Shown here piece after piece: positions 1-8,232 of a stretch of DNA of 64,000 nucleotides. Each line of letters opens with the position of its first letter. Within the stretch, counting starts at the first letter, position 1. The DNA is taken from positions 2,294,001-2,358,000 of the forward strand of contig CAVPVV010000003.1 of assembly GCA_963709325.1 (NCBI GenBank), written 5' to 3'. Source of the DNA: VFZN01 sp963709325. Lineage in GTDB: Bacteria > Acidobacteriota > Vicinamibacteria > Vicinamibacterales > UBA2999. The notes under the pieces were generated by a model, which saw only the letters and a list, made by a program, of their open reading frames with translations, did no database searches and was not told the DNA's origin. Made by a program: the position numbers and the translations under genes.

Positions 1-637
1 AGCCGCGGCCGCAGGCCTTGTCGTCGGCGGCGAACGGTATCCACAGTGCGGCGCCGCTCGGAAAATCGAATCCCGGAGGCGCGACCCCGACAATCGGCCG
101 CGGCCGACCGCTGATTTCAATCGCCTGCGACAGCACGTCGGGCCGGCCGCCGAGCCGCTGCTGCCAGAACGCGTGGCTGACGATGATTGCTGGCGGGCCG
201 GCCGGCAGGTCTTCCTCGGCGCTGAAACTGCGGCCGAGGACGGGCGGCGCCTCGAACACCTTGAAGAAGTCGGGAGTGGCGATCGCCGCGTTGACCACTT
301 CCGCGTCGCCGAGGTTCGTCACGATGAACCGCGATCGCGACCAGAGCGCCATCGACTGCAGCGTCCGCGAGTCGCGCTGCCAGTCGATGAAGTTCAGGTG
401 CGACACCGAGCCATCCACGGCAGTCTGGCCGCCGTGCTTCGTCACCTGGCCGATCGCCAGCAACTCCTCAGCTCGCGCGTACGGGAGCGGCTTGAGGAGC
501 ACCGCGTAGACGGCACTGAACAGGGCCGTCGTCGCACCGACACCGAGGGCGAGTGTCAGGACGGCGACCAGCGTGAACGAGGGGTGACGAGCGAGGGCCC
601 GGGTCGCGGTCCGAAGATCCTGGAGCAGGCGGTCCAT
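1..637 (-). CDS. ABC transporter permease of the acidobacterial duplicated type (ADOP), partial
   Basis: The reading frame starts at the ATG complementary to 635-637 and runs off the left edge, so about 212 N-terminal residues are visible. They begin MDRLLQDLRTATRALARHPS, followed by a hydrophobic helix and the family pattern TLALGVGATTALFSAVYAVL. After that comes a periplasmic MacB-like core (patterns DFFKVFEAPPVLGRSF and VGVAPPGFDFP). Two complete relatives lie at 15137 and 35298. The family resembles MacB/FtsX efflux permeases without a linked ATPase; the substrate is unknown. The frame on the opposite strand is a shadow. Confidence 0.9.
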   Translation of the reverse strand, partial: MDRLLQDLRTATRALARHPSFTLVAVLTLALGVGATTALFSAVYAVLLKPLPYARAEELLAIGQVTKHGGQTAVDGSVSHLNFIDWQRDSRTLQSMALWSRSRFIVTNLGDAEVVNAAIATPDFFKVFEAPPVLGRSFSAEEDLPAGPPAIIVSHAFWQQRLGGRPDVLSQAIEISGRPRPIVGVAPPGFDFPSGAALWIPFAADDKACGRG

Positions 638-754
638 CCAGCACGTTGGGGCAAAGCGTGTGCCGCCGCGAGGAGAAAAACGCGGCGCAAACACGCTGGC
701 GCGAGCCGGTCAGCGTGCATCAGCGGGATTGGTCTGGCCGGAGACGGACACTCA

Positions 755-1684
755 TCAACTGCTGGTGGCCTTCTGCCAGCTCGGATCCGGATCGTAGCGG
801 GTCAGCCCTTTCACCGCCGTCGCGGTGTCGGGCCCGAGGTCCTTCTCGAGCACCGTGCCGTCTGCGGCGACGATGAAGGTCATGATGCCGGTTGCGTCGT
901 GCTGAGCCGGCCACGCGACGAGGGCGAAGCCGCCAGTCATCGCGCCGTTCTTCACGTAGTCCATCTCGCCGCCGGGAGCGGCTGGGCCCTGTGCCGTCAG
1001 GATCCGGAAGTGGTAGCCATGGAACGGGGCCGCTTCCTTCCGGCTCGCCAGGTCGTCGCCATCGGCGGCCGCCGACGCAACCAGATCGCCAAGCGGGCTT
1101 CGCGGCTCGCCCCGCTTCGCCGGCCAGTAGAGGCCGTTCTGCTTCCCGGAATCGCTATTGAACGTGCGCGCGTAGATCCCGGGCTTCTTACCATCGTGAC
1201 CGCTGCGCGCGTATTCACGCTGTGCCGAGACGTAGGCGCGGCAAATGTCGATCACCGCCAGCTCGTTGCGGCCGATCCGCCGCGCCAGCACCTCGTCCTT
1301 CCCCGCCGCTGCGTCGAAGCGCCAACCGTCGGCTTCCTTGACGAGCGGGATCGGGAACGGCCAGTCCTCGTTGCCGACGACCAACTCCTTGGTCGTTGGG
1401 CCGAGGTCCTCCAGGTGCCACTGCTCCGACGCGGCGGCGATAAACACTTCCTGGTTCCGCCGGCCGGTGGACGGATCCGACGAGCCCACCAGGTCGCGGC
1501 CCTCCGGGCCGAAATAAGTCAACAGCTCGTCGAGCTTCCCGCCCTTCACGGTCTCGGTGAGCGCGCGAACGGCGTCTTCCGGGGTGGCGAAATGTCGCGG
1601 TGACGACTCCGCCGGGCGGCTGCTGCTGCACGCCGCCACGGAGAGTGTCACCCCCAGCGCGGCGAGTGCGATCGGCCACCTCAT
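755..1684 (-). CDS. DUF2950 family lipoprotein
   Basis: A 309-residue protein with a lipoprotein signal ending in LSVAAC (Cys19), so probably membrane-anchored in the periplasm. The body matches my recollection of DUF2950: an N-terminal FATPEDAVRALTETVKGGK segment, a central EDWPFPIPLVKEADGWRFD segment and a C-terminal GYHFRILTAQGP...GGFALVAWP region. Its ATG overlaps the stop of the upstream DUF3300 gene in an ATGA (1681-1684), implying translational coupling. The DUF3300/DUF2950 pairing is recurrent in bacteria; the biochemical role is unknown. Confidence 0.88.
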   Translation of the reverse strand: MRWPIALAALGVTLSVAACSSSRPAESSPRHFATPEDAVRALTETVKGGKLDELLTYFGPEGRDLVGSSDPSTGRRNQEVFIAAASEQWHLEDLGPTTKELVVGNEDWPFPIPLVKEADGWRFDAAAGKDEVLARRIGRNELAVIDICRAYVSAQREYARSGHDGKKPGIYARTFNSDSGKQNGLYWPAKRGEPRSPLGDLVASAAADGDDLASRKEAAPFHGYHFRILTAQGPAAPGGEMDYVKNGAMTGGFALVAWPAQHDATGIMTFIVAADGTVLEKDLGPDTATAVKGLTRYDPDPSWQKATSS

Positions 1685-3015
1685 CGCCGCCGGCCTCCGC
1701 CGCCGCCGGACCGACCGCCGCCGCCGGAACGACTGCTGCCGCCCGAGCGGCTGCTCTGTCCCCTCGCGCTCGCCGAACGCTCGGACTTGCCGCTGGAGTA
1801 GTTCGAGAACGCATCGGAATTCGTGCCGCTGCGTTCCGTGGCGGTGCTGGATCGATCGCGGTTCTGTCCCTTCGCCTCGTAACTCGAGGTTCCGCCGCTA
1901 CCCGCCTGACCGCTGGAGGCCGTCGATGTCGTGGCCGCCGGCGACGATGCGGTGCGGCCCGCGCTCTGCGTCGTCGCGCTGGCACCGCTCGCCGACGCGC
2001 TGCCGCCTCGCGCGCTCTGCGCCGTGGTCCCGGATTGCTGCCGGGTCTGCTGCCGCTCGGTGCTCTGCTGCTGGGCAGTGGAGGAGCGCTCGCCGCGCTG
2101 CTCCTGAGCGTTCTGAGCCCGATCGCTCCGGTTCTCGGCCGTGTTCTCGCGGTTGTCGTAGAAGTCCTCACGAGCGTCCTCGCGGTGCTCGTAGTACTCC
2201 TCGCGGGCGTCCTGGCGATCGTCGTAATAGTCGTCCCACCCGCCGCCGTACATGTACGGACTGCCGTGCCAGCCATAGGGGCCGTAGTAGTAGTCGTTGT
2301 CCATCGCCGCGCCGATGACGATGCCGGCGGTGAAGCCGATGACACCGGCGGCGATCGCGGCACTGTTGTCGTTGCTTTCTTCCTTGATCACGACGGTCGT
2401 GCTGGTCGGCGCCTGTGAATACACGGTCTGGCTGCTGTATTGCGGGACGTACACGACCTGCGGGTTGGCGGGCTCGATGACGATGATTTGCTGCCCGGTC
2501 TCCACCGTTTTGAGGCTCACCGATTGTTGCTGGGTGGACTTGAGTTTGCCGTTCTTGAGCGCGTCAGCGCGCAGGCGCTGCACGCTGTCGAGCACCGCAT
2601 TGCGGTCGGCGGCGAAGGCCTGGCCCGTCTCGGTTGTCCAGTCCAGGTTCACGGTCATGAAGTCCACGACCTGCGGGAACAGCACCAGGGCCACGAGCGG
2701 CGGCTCGAACCCCTTCTGCTTGGCCGCATCCTGGAGCGCCGTGCCCTTGGACGGCGGGTTGGTCTTCAACCACTTGTCGAGCTCCGCCACGCGCGCCGGC
2801 GTCCCGGCGGCGAGCAGCATCTGGGCGAGCAGCTGATCGGGATACAGCGCCACCGGCGCCATCAACCCGTCCACTTCGTCCGGGGGAAGCTTCTTGGCTG
2901 GTGCAGGCTTGGCCGGGGCGCTTTTCGAGGCCTGCGCGGCCACGCCGGAATACGGCGCCTGGCCCACGGCCAGGCACAACACTAGAACGCCCGCCACGCT
3001 TCTGAGCTTCGTCAT
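1681..3015 (-). CDS. DUF3300 domain protein
   Basis: A 444-residue protein from the ATG complementary to 3013-3015. I chose this start because it opens a signal peptide (MTKLRSVAGVLVLCLAVG); the frame stays open upstream without protein-like sequence. Residues about 40-200 hold the DUF3300 core (VDGLMAPVALYPDQLLAQML, PPLVALVLFPQVVDFM, NPQVVYVPQY). A glycine/alanine hydrophobic stretch follows (AAIAAGVIGFTAGIVIGAAM), then a Tyr/Asp-rich and finally a Ser/Arg/Gly-rich low-complexity tail. The stop overlaps the DUF2950 start, so the two are probably made together. Function unknown. Confidence 0.88.
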   Translation of the reverse strand: MTKLRSVAGVLVLCLAVGQAPYSGVAAQASKSAPAKPAPAKKLPPDEVDGLMAPVALYPDQLLAQMLLAAGTPARVAELDKWLKTNPPSKGTALQDAAKQKGFEPPLVALVLFPQVVDFMTVNLDWTTETGQAFAADRNAVLDSVQRLRADALKNGKLKSTQQQSVSLKTVETGQQIIVIEPANPQVVYVPQYSSQTVYSQAPTSTTVVIKEESNDNSAAIAAGVIGFTAGIVIGAAMDNDYYYGPYGWHGSPYMYGGGWDDYYDDRQDAREEYYEHREDAREDFYDNRENTAENRSDRAQNAQEQRGERSSTAQQQSTERQQTRQQSGTTAQSARGGSASASGASATTQSAGRTASSPAATTSTASSGQAGSGGTSSYEAKGQNRDRSSTATERSGTNSDAFSNYSSGKSERSASARGQSSRSGGSSRSGGGGRSGGGGGRRR

Positions 3016-3056
3016 CGCGTCACTCCCGGCGGCCATGCGATCGGCCGCGACGATCC

Positions 3057-4736
3057 TCAGCGAACCTGCGGCTGCGAAGTCGTGGAGATATTCATCTTCC
3101 GCTTCTCGGCCGCGACGTCTGCAGCGACCTCGGCGAGCAGCTTCTGCGCATCGTAAACGATGCCGTCCTTGACGGTGAACTTCACGCCGCCAACCTTCTC
3201 CTGGCGGTTGGTCTGCGGGTTCAGCCGCATGTGGCCGGTACCGTAGAGCACCTTGAGGTTCGACAGCGGGTTCTCGCCGACGATCACGAGATCGGCGAGC
3301 ATGCCGGTGCGGACCACTCCCATCTGCGGCGCTTCGCCCTTCGGCTCGTACAGCGTCTTCGCGCCCCACATCGTTGCCGAGCGGATGATCTCGAGCGGCG
3401 AGAAGCCGGCCTCGCGGAGCAGTTCGAGCTCCTCGATGTAGGCGAAGCCGTAGGTCTTCCAGATGAAACCGGAGTCGGTGCCGACGGTCACGCGGCCGCC
3501 CATGTTCTTGTAGTCGTTAATCAGCCGCATGTAGCGCTGATAGAACATCTTCCAGTTGTATTCGTTCTCGGTGGTCCAGTCGTAGAAGTACGAGCCGTGG
3601 TTGTCGCGGGTGCTCTGGAAGTAGTTCCAGAGCTGCGGCATGGTGTAGGTCTGGTGCCAGTCGGCATTCCTGGCCCGCATCAGGTCGCGTGACGCGGCGT
3701 AGATGTTGAAGGTCGGATCGAAGGTGACGTGATTGGCTTTCTGGTGCTCGAGATACTCGACCCATTCCTTCGAGCCCGGCTCGTAGGTCTGGCTCCAGAT
3801 CCGGGCGATGTCGCCGAAGCGATCCTGCTCGTTGTTGTAGTCGTAGCCGATCGGGAAGTCCTGGATCGTCTTGTCCTTGAGCAGCGACTCCATGTGGCCG
3901 TAGTAGTGGGTCACGGTGTCGAGGTGGTTGTCGCCGGCGATGCGCGCGTTGAACATCGCGACGTTGTTCTGCGACAGGTGCGCGACGGTCCCCATCTTGT
4001 TCTTGTGGGCCTCGTCGATCGCCGCGATGTCGATCTCCGGCGTCTCGTCGCCGCGGTTGAAGAACTTGATGCCGTCCACGCCATTGGCCGCAGCCCAGCG
4101 GACCCACTCCCGCGCCTTCTCGGGAGTCGTAACCCGCCCGCCGGTCCAGCCCGATCCGAGCGTCTGGTAGTTGAAGATGCGCGGCGCGACAATCTCGTTC
4201 TTCGCTGAGCGCTCCTTCTCCGACACGGTGACCGCGTGAGACGACAGCGACACGCCGCGGACCGTGGTCACGCCGTGGGCCAGCCACAGTCTGTAGGAGT
4301 AGCCGAGATCCGGCGCCTTGCCAGTCGTGGATCCGTGGACGTGCATGTCCACGAAGCCTGGCATCACGTACATCCCGCGGCCGTCGATTTCGAAGTCCGC
4401 GTCGCGCGGCTCGCGGTTCTGCTGTTGCGGGAGCCCCGGCCAGCCGGCCTGCCGCACCTCGCTGATGCGGTTGCCTTCGATGACGATGTCCATCGGGCTG
4501 AGCGGCGGCCCGCCGGTCCCGTCGATCAAGGTGACCGAACGGATCACCATCTTCTTGAAGGGACCTTGTCCCTCGCCGGCTTTGCGGGCCGGCGCAGGCG
4601 TGTCGCCGGCGCCCCGTCCTCCCTGCCGGGCCTGGGCCGGGGCGGCCGGGGCCTGAGTGGCCGGAGGCGTTTGTGCCGCTCCAACGGCCAGGAACAGCAG
4701 GAGGGCGAGCGCGCTGACGGTTACAACTCGTGGCAT
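3057..4736 (-). CDS. Secreted metal-dependent amidohydrolase
   Basis: A 559-residue amidohydrolase-superfamily enzyme with an N-terminal signal peptide (cleavage probably near AVGAAQT) and a Pro/Ala-rich linker. The metal-binding HxH lies at about residues 132-134 (FVDMHVHG). Further metal-ligand candidates follow in HLSQNN and THYYGHM, and the catalytic-Asp region GTDSG comes later. A C-terminal strand ADLVIVGENPLSNL closes the composite beta domain. Related proteins include imidazolonepropionase- and prolidase-like hydrolases; the substrate cannot be told from sequence. It lies 41 bp upstream of the DUF3300 gene on the same strand. Confidence 0.88.
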   Translation of the reverse strand: MPRVVTVSALALLLFLAVGAAQTPPATQAPAAPAQARQGGRGAGDTPAPARKAGEGQGPFKKMVIRSVTLIDGTGGPPLSPMDIVIEGNRISEVRQAGWPGLPQQQNREPRDADFEIDGRGMYVMPGFVDMHVHGSTTGKAPDLGYSYRLWLAHGVTTVRGVSLSSHAVTVSEKERSAKNEIVAPRIFNYQTLGSGWTGGRVTTPEKAREWVRWAAANGVDGIKFFNRGDETPEIDIAAIDEAHKNKMGTVAHLSQNNVAMFNARIAGDNHLDTVTHYYGHMESLLKDKTIQDFPIGYDYNNEQDRFGDIARIWSQTYEPGSKEWVEYLEHQKANHVTFDPTFNIYAASRDLMRARNADWHQTYTMPQLWNYFQSTRDNHGSYFYDWTTENEYNWKMFYQRYMRLINDYKNMGGRVTVGTDSGFIWKTYGFAYIEELELLREAGFSPLEIIRSATMWGAKTLYEPKGEAPQMGVVRTGMLADLVIVGENPLSNLKVLYGTGHMRLNPQTNRQEKVGGVKFTVKDGIVYDAQKLLAEVAADVAAEKRKMNISTTSQPQVR

Positions 4737-4863
4737 GGGTGGTTCCTCGAAGCCGCCATTCTAACCCCCAGGCTCAATTGAGTTGCGCGTTGGGTCTGCT
4801 CGAACTCGGGAATGCGCAGCTACCCGGAACGCGACTGCGCGGAAGATGCCCGCGGTGGCGCGG

Positions 4864-5091
4864 CTACTGCCAGGTCGACGGGATCGTGTCGCCCTGAGTT
4901 ACCAGGACGTTCACGTCGTGGCCGCGCCCGGCACAGGACGGGGCGGGCACATCTATCACCGTCACCGCGTCGCCGGCATAGGTTTCGTACACTCCTGCGA
5001 CACAGCCGCACGAAAGTGTCATTCCCCTCACGCACCGGCGCAGGCCCCACTTGCGGGGCCACCGCAGCTTGCGGGCGATCTTCCTCTCCAT
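4864..5091 (-). CDS. Small Cys-containing hypothetical protein
   Basis: A 75-residue frame in the spacer between the barrel-protein gene and the amidohydrolase. It has a basic N terminus (MERKIARKLRWPRKWGLRRC) followed by LSCGCVAGVYETYAGDAVTVIDV and PSCAGRGHDVN. The spaced cysteines and histidine (C, CxC, C, H) could bind a metal. The 'CGCxxGxYETY...VTVID' style resembles small uncharacterised acidobacterial proteins I recall, but I cannot name a family. It could be a chance frame. Confidence 0.45.
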   Translation of the reverse strand: MERKIARKLRWPRKWGLRRCVRGMTLSCGCVAGVYETYAGDAVTVIDVPAPSCAGRGHDVNVLVTQGDTIPSTWQ

Positions 5092-5183
5092 GACAGGTTC
5101 GACGGATCGAGCGTAGCAAGCGCACTGCCAGCGCAGTGTGACAAGGCGATGACGCGTTCAAGCTCTGCAGTGGCTCGCATCGG

Positions 5184-5939
5184 TCAGCGCCCGAACGCGA
5201 CGCCGGCGTACACCAGCAGCATGTCGGTGCGCGAGCGGCGCGCCAACCGGTTGACCGGGTTGTCCCACGGGATCCAGCCTTCGGTCAGGTACTTCGCCTC
5301 GCCGCCGTAGAGATACCGCACCGACAGGTCGAGCCTGGCGCGGTACGGCGGCCGGCCAAACCCGATCTGCACACCACCGCCACCGCCGGCGCTGAGGACG
5401 AGGTCGTCGAGGTTGGTAATCGAGTGGGTGTCCTCGTCCGAGCAACTGCGTCCCGAGCACGAGGTGTCGGCGTGGACGGACGTGGTCGTGATCAGGTAGT
5501 TGAACCCGACGAGCCCGTCCACGTAGGGACGCACCCGGCCCTCGCTCTTCTGTGCGCGGACCCGGCCGTGGAAGAGGACGATACCGTTCGAGGTCTCGAC
5601 CGGAACGGTGAGATCCGGAATACCGCTGAGCGGCACGTCACGCGTTTCGCTGCCGTACCAGAGATATGTGGCCTCGGCGCCGGCGCTGAGCGGGCCTGGT
5701 CCGAGTGCGAAGTCGAAGTGCCCTGAAATACCGCCGGCGAGGGTTACGTTGTCGGCGAAGTCGCCGAGGGGGACGCCGAGCATCGCACCAAGGCCGCCCT
5801 GAAACAACGGCCGCTGAACCGCCTGGGTCGCGGTTGTCGACGCAGGCTGGGAGGCAGGCCCGCCGCCTTGTCGTGCGGCGGCGATCCCGGGTGCAAACAG
5901 GAGCCATGCGAACGCTGCAAGCCATCGGAGCGGTGTCAT
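5184..5939 (-). CDS. Outer-membrane beta-barrel family protein
   Basis: A 251-residue secreted protein. The signal peptide is MTPLRWLAAFAWLLFAPGIA. The rest alternates polar and hydrophobic residues in strands typical of a small barrel (ISGHFDFALGPGPLSAGAEA, VRPYVDGLVGFNYLI, GGGVQIGF, ARLDLSVRYLYGG, TDMLLVYAGVAFG) and ends in an aromatic/hydrophobic strand. A CSGRSC pair sits in one loop. Proteins of this kind sit in the outer membrane; no transport or enzymatic role is evident. It is divergent from the M28 peptidase gene. Confidence 0.72.
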   Translation of the reverse strand: MTPLRWLAAFAWLLFAPGIAAARQGGGPASQPASTTATQAVQRPLFQGGLGAMLGVPLGDFADNVTLAGGISGHFDFALGPGPLSAGAEATYLWYGSETRDVPLSGIPDLTVPVETSNGIVLFHGRVRAQKSEGRVRPYVDGLVGFNYLITTTSVHADTSCSGRSCSDEDTHSITNLDDLVLSAGGGGGVQIGFGRPPYRARLDLSVRYLYGGEAKYLTEGWIPWDNPVNRLARRSRTDMLLVYAGVAFGR

Positions 5940-6121
5940 TCACACCTCGCCTGAGCCGCACCAGGCGTCTGCAGCCGCAACGCCGCTGTGCAGGGCGCGT
6001 ACCAATCGTAGCTTCGCGAGTTTCTGGAACGAATACCGCCGATCGCCGCTCACCGCAGTTCCGGCACCTCGCGGCTCCGCCACCTGCACAGGACACTTAC
6101 TGTGCGAAGATCCGCACAACC

Positions 6122-7690
6122 ATGCGAATGCGCCACGTGCTGACCCTGACCGGCTTCCTGCTGGCGGCTGCGTCCGTTGGCGGTCAGGCCCCAAGCGCGG
6201 GGCTCGATCGCGCGACCATCACCCGGATTCGCGCCGAAGCGATCGACAAGTCGCAGGCGGTCGATCACGTCTGGTGGCTGTCGGAGGTCTACGGTCCTCG
6301 GGCGACAGGCACGCCCGCGTTCGAAGCGGCCTCGCAGTGGGCGATGAAGAAGTTCACCGAGTGGGGACTGACCAACGTCCACCAGGAGCGGTTCCCGTTC
6401 GGGCAGGGGTGGAGCATCGAGCGGTTCTCGCTGCACCTGGTCGAGCCGCAGACCCAGGCGCTGATCGGCCAGCCGCGCTGGAACTCGCCGTCCACCAGCG
6501 GACCGGTGCTGGCCGACGTGGTCTACCTGCGCGCCGCGACCGAGGACGACCTCGGGAAGTACCAAGGGCAGCTTCGCGGAAAGATCGTCGTGATGCAGCC
6601 GGTTCGCGCGGTGCGGCTGCTCGATGGCCGCGTGGTGCTGCGAATGACCGAAGCCGATTGGAGCGAAACAATGGCGCTGCCTCCGGCGGAGACGCCGGCG
6701 GGCCCTTCGGACCGGGCGCGCGCCGCGGCCCAGTTCGCGGCCGCGGTCCAGCGGTTCCTGGCAAATGAAGGCGTGGCGGCGCTGCTCGAGCGCGGGTCCG
6801 ACGGCGATCTCTCGGCAGGCGGGAGCGATCTGAGCTGGCAGACCCAGCGCGTCGACGGCGGCACGATCTTCCCTGGGAACGGCGGCAGCCGCGACCCCCA
6901 ACTCCCGGCGCAGGTGCCGTCGGTGACGATGGCGGTCGAGCACTACAACCGGATCGTGCGGCTGCTCGAGCACGGCATGCCGGTGAAGGTCGAGGTCAAC
7001 ATCCAGTCGAAGTTCCACCCCGAGACCAATCCCGAGGGCAACGGCATCAACACGGTCGCGGAGATTCGCGGTACCGATCTCGCGAACGAGGTGGTGGTGA
7101 TGGGAGCGCATCTCGACAGCTACCCCTATGCCGGAGGCGCGACCGACAACGGCACCGGTTCGGCCGCGATGATGGAGGCGGTCCGCGTCATTCAGACGCT
7201 CGGCCTGAAGCCGCGGCGGACGATTCGAGTCGCGCTGTGGGCCGGCGAGGAACAGGGTCTGCTCGGCTCGCGCGCATACGTCCAGCGGCATTTCCAGGAC
7301 GCCAACGGCTACAAGCTGGCCGAGCACGCGACCGTCGCTGCCTATTTCAACCTCGATAACGGCACCGGGCGGATCCTCGGCATCTGGGGCCAGGGGAACG
7401 CCGGCGCGATGAAGTTGTTCCAGCAGTGGGGCGAGTCGGTCAGCGACCTGGGTTTCCGCTCCACGAGCCCGCGATCGGTCGGCTCGACGGATCACTCGTC
7501 GTTCGAGAACGCGGGGCTGCCTGGTTTCCAGTTCATCCAGGAGCGGCTCGAGTACAACTCGCGGACGCACCACTCGAACATGGACACGTTCGATCACGTG
7601 CAGCCCGACGACCTGAAGCAGCAGGGCGCGGTGGCCGCGGTGTTCGCCTGGTACGCCGCGAACTGGCCGGAGCAGCTGCCACGGAAATAG
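6122..7690 (+). CDS. Secreted M28 family zinc aminopeptidase
   Basis: 522 residues from ATG 6122, which opens a signal peptide (MRMRHVLTLTGFLLAAASVG). The open frame upstream is not protein-like. A PA-type insert lies between the N-terminal part and the catalytic domain. M28 zinc ligands are visible in order: GAHLDSY and the bridging ATDNGTGS (about residues 329-345), the catalytic pair in GEEQGLLGS (about 374), STDHSSF, and the distal His in HHSNMDTFD. It should release N-terminal amino acids or short peptides in the periplasm or outside the cell. Confidence 0.93.
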   Translation: MRMRHVLTLTGFLLAAASVGGQAPSAGLDRATITRIRAEAIDKSQAVDHVWWLSEVYGPRATGTPAFEAASQWAMKKFTEWGLTNVHQERFPFGQGWSIERFSLHLVEPQTQALIGQPRWNSPSTSGPVLADVVYLRAATEDDLGKYQGQLRGKIVVMQPVRAVRLLDGRVVLRMTEADWSETMALPPAETPAGPSDRARAAAQFAAAVQRFLANEGVAALLERGSDGDLSAGGSDLSWQTQRVDGGTIFPGNGGSRDPQLPAQVPSVTMAVEHYNRIVRLLEHGMPVKVEVNIQSKFHPETNPEGNGINTVAEIRGTDLANEVVVMGAHLDSYPYAGGATDNGTGSAAMMEAVRVIQTLGLKPRRTIRVALWAGEEQGLLGSRAYVQRHFQDANGYKLAEHATVAAYFNLDNGTGRILGIWGQGNAGAMKLFQQWGESVSDLGFRSTSPRSVGSTDHSSFENAGLPGFQFIQERLEYNSRTHHSNMDTFDHVQPDDLKQQGAVAAVFAWYAANWPEQLPRK

Positions 7691-7697
7691 GCGCGGC

Positions 7698-7727
7698 TTG
7701 CGCGGCCAATCCAAACTGCACTACGCT
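7698..7727 (+). promoter_or_regulatory. Candidate his operon promoter
   Basis: TTGCGC at 7698-7703 and TACGCT at 7722-7727, 18 bp apart, resemble -35 and -10 elements. If used, transcription would start only a few bases before the leader ORF at 7737. That would make the leader peptide nearly leaderless and explain its lack of a Shine-Dalgarno sequence. This is a weak, inferred site. Confidence 0.35.
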
Positions 7728-7736
7728 ATCGAAGTC

Positions 7737-7811
7737 GTGACGCTGCTGCACCACGTGGATCGGGCCCATCACCACCGTTGCTCGAACGGCCCGGCCGGAC
7801 TGCGCGTGTAA
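7737..7811 (+). CDS. Histidine operon leader peptide
   Basis: A 24-codon frame from GTG to TAA. It carries two adjacent His codons (7749-7754) and then three adjacent His codons (7767-7775), so five of its first 13 codons are His. It lies directly upstream of a strong hairpin and the his genes, which is the layout of a leader peptide whose translation senses charged tRNA-His. There is no clear ribosome binding site, and a CTG at 7716 in the same frame could extend it (adding another His). It is too short for ordinary gene callers. Confidence 0.65.
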   Translation: MTLLHHVDRAHHHRCSNGPAGLRV

Positions 7812-7847
7812 ACAGGCGAACGTCACCACCAGGTTTCGTGATCACGC

Positions 7848-7878
7848 AAAGGCCCGCTGGGAAACCGGCGGGCCTTTT
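7848..7878 (+). terminator. his attenuator hairpin
   Basis: A near-perfect stem (7848-7860 with 7865-7877) is capped by a GAAA tetraloop at 7861-7864 and ends in TTTT. It stands between the His-rich leader ORF and hisI, so as an intrinsic terminator it would stop transcription before the structural genes. The 6-mer GGCCCG occurs at 7788 and again in the left arm at 7851. Its complement CGGGCC occurs at 7761 (among the His codons) and in the right arm at 7869. Alternative pairings (1:2 with 3:4, or 2:4) are therefore possible, as attenuation requires. Confidence 0.75.
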
Positions 7879-7905
7879 CATTTAGTGATTGAGATAGAGG
7901 GAGTC

Positions 7906-8232
7906 ATGGACTTTTCGAAACTGGACGGGCTCATTCCTGCGGTCGTGCAGGACCGCACCAGCGGCGAAGTGCTGATGGTCGGATTCATGAACGACCAGGC
8001 ATGGAAGATCACGCTCGACACCGGCTACGTCACGTTCTTCAGCCGCACCCGCAACACGCTGTGGACCAAGGGCGAGACCTCCGGGAACCGCCTCGCCGTC
8101 CGGCAGATTTTCACCGATTGCGACGACGACACGGTGCTGGTGAAGGTGGATCGGGAGGGCGACGGGAAGGTCTGCCACACCGGTCAACGGTCCTGCTTCT
8201 TTACCGAGGTGAGCCTGGGAGAACCGCGATGA
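7906..8232 (+). CDS. hisI: Phosphoribosyl-AMP cyclohydrolase
   Basis: Opens the imidazole precursor ring at the third step of histidine synthesis. 108 residues from ATG 7906, chosen because GAGGGAG stands just upstream; an in-frame GTG at 7885 would overlap the attenuator exit. Family motifs are present: GEVLMVGFMN, the TLWTKGETSGN substrate loop, the Asp cluster DCDDDTVLVKV that binds metal, and CHTGQRSCFF. It is the stand-alone type, without the fused HisE pyrophosphohydrolase domain found in many bacteria. It is the first structural gene of the operon and overlaps hisG by 4 bases (ATGA). Confidence 0.96.
   Translation: MDFSKLDGLIPAVVQDRTSGEVLMVGFMNDQAWKITLDTGYVTFFSRTRNTLWTKGETSGNRLAVRQIFTDCDDDTVLVKVDREGDGKVCHTGQRSCFFTEVSLGEPR

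Noticed and set aside
173..1603. Long plus-strand open frame of 476 codons
   Set aside because: Antisense to the partial permease and the DUF2950 gene; composition is Arg/Gly/Ala-rich without motifs, as expected for a shadow in high-GC DNA.
6050..7714. Minus-strand open frame of 554 codons opposite the M28 peptidase
   Set aside because: The peptidase frame has all catalytic motifs; the antisense frame has none and is His/Arg/Leu-rich shadow sequence.
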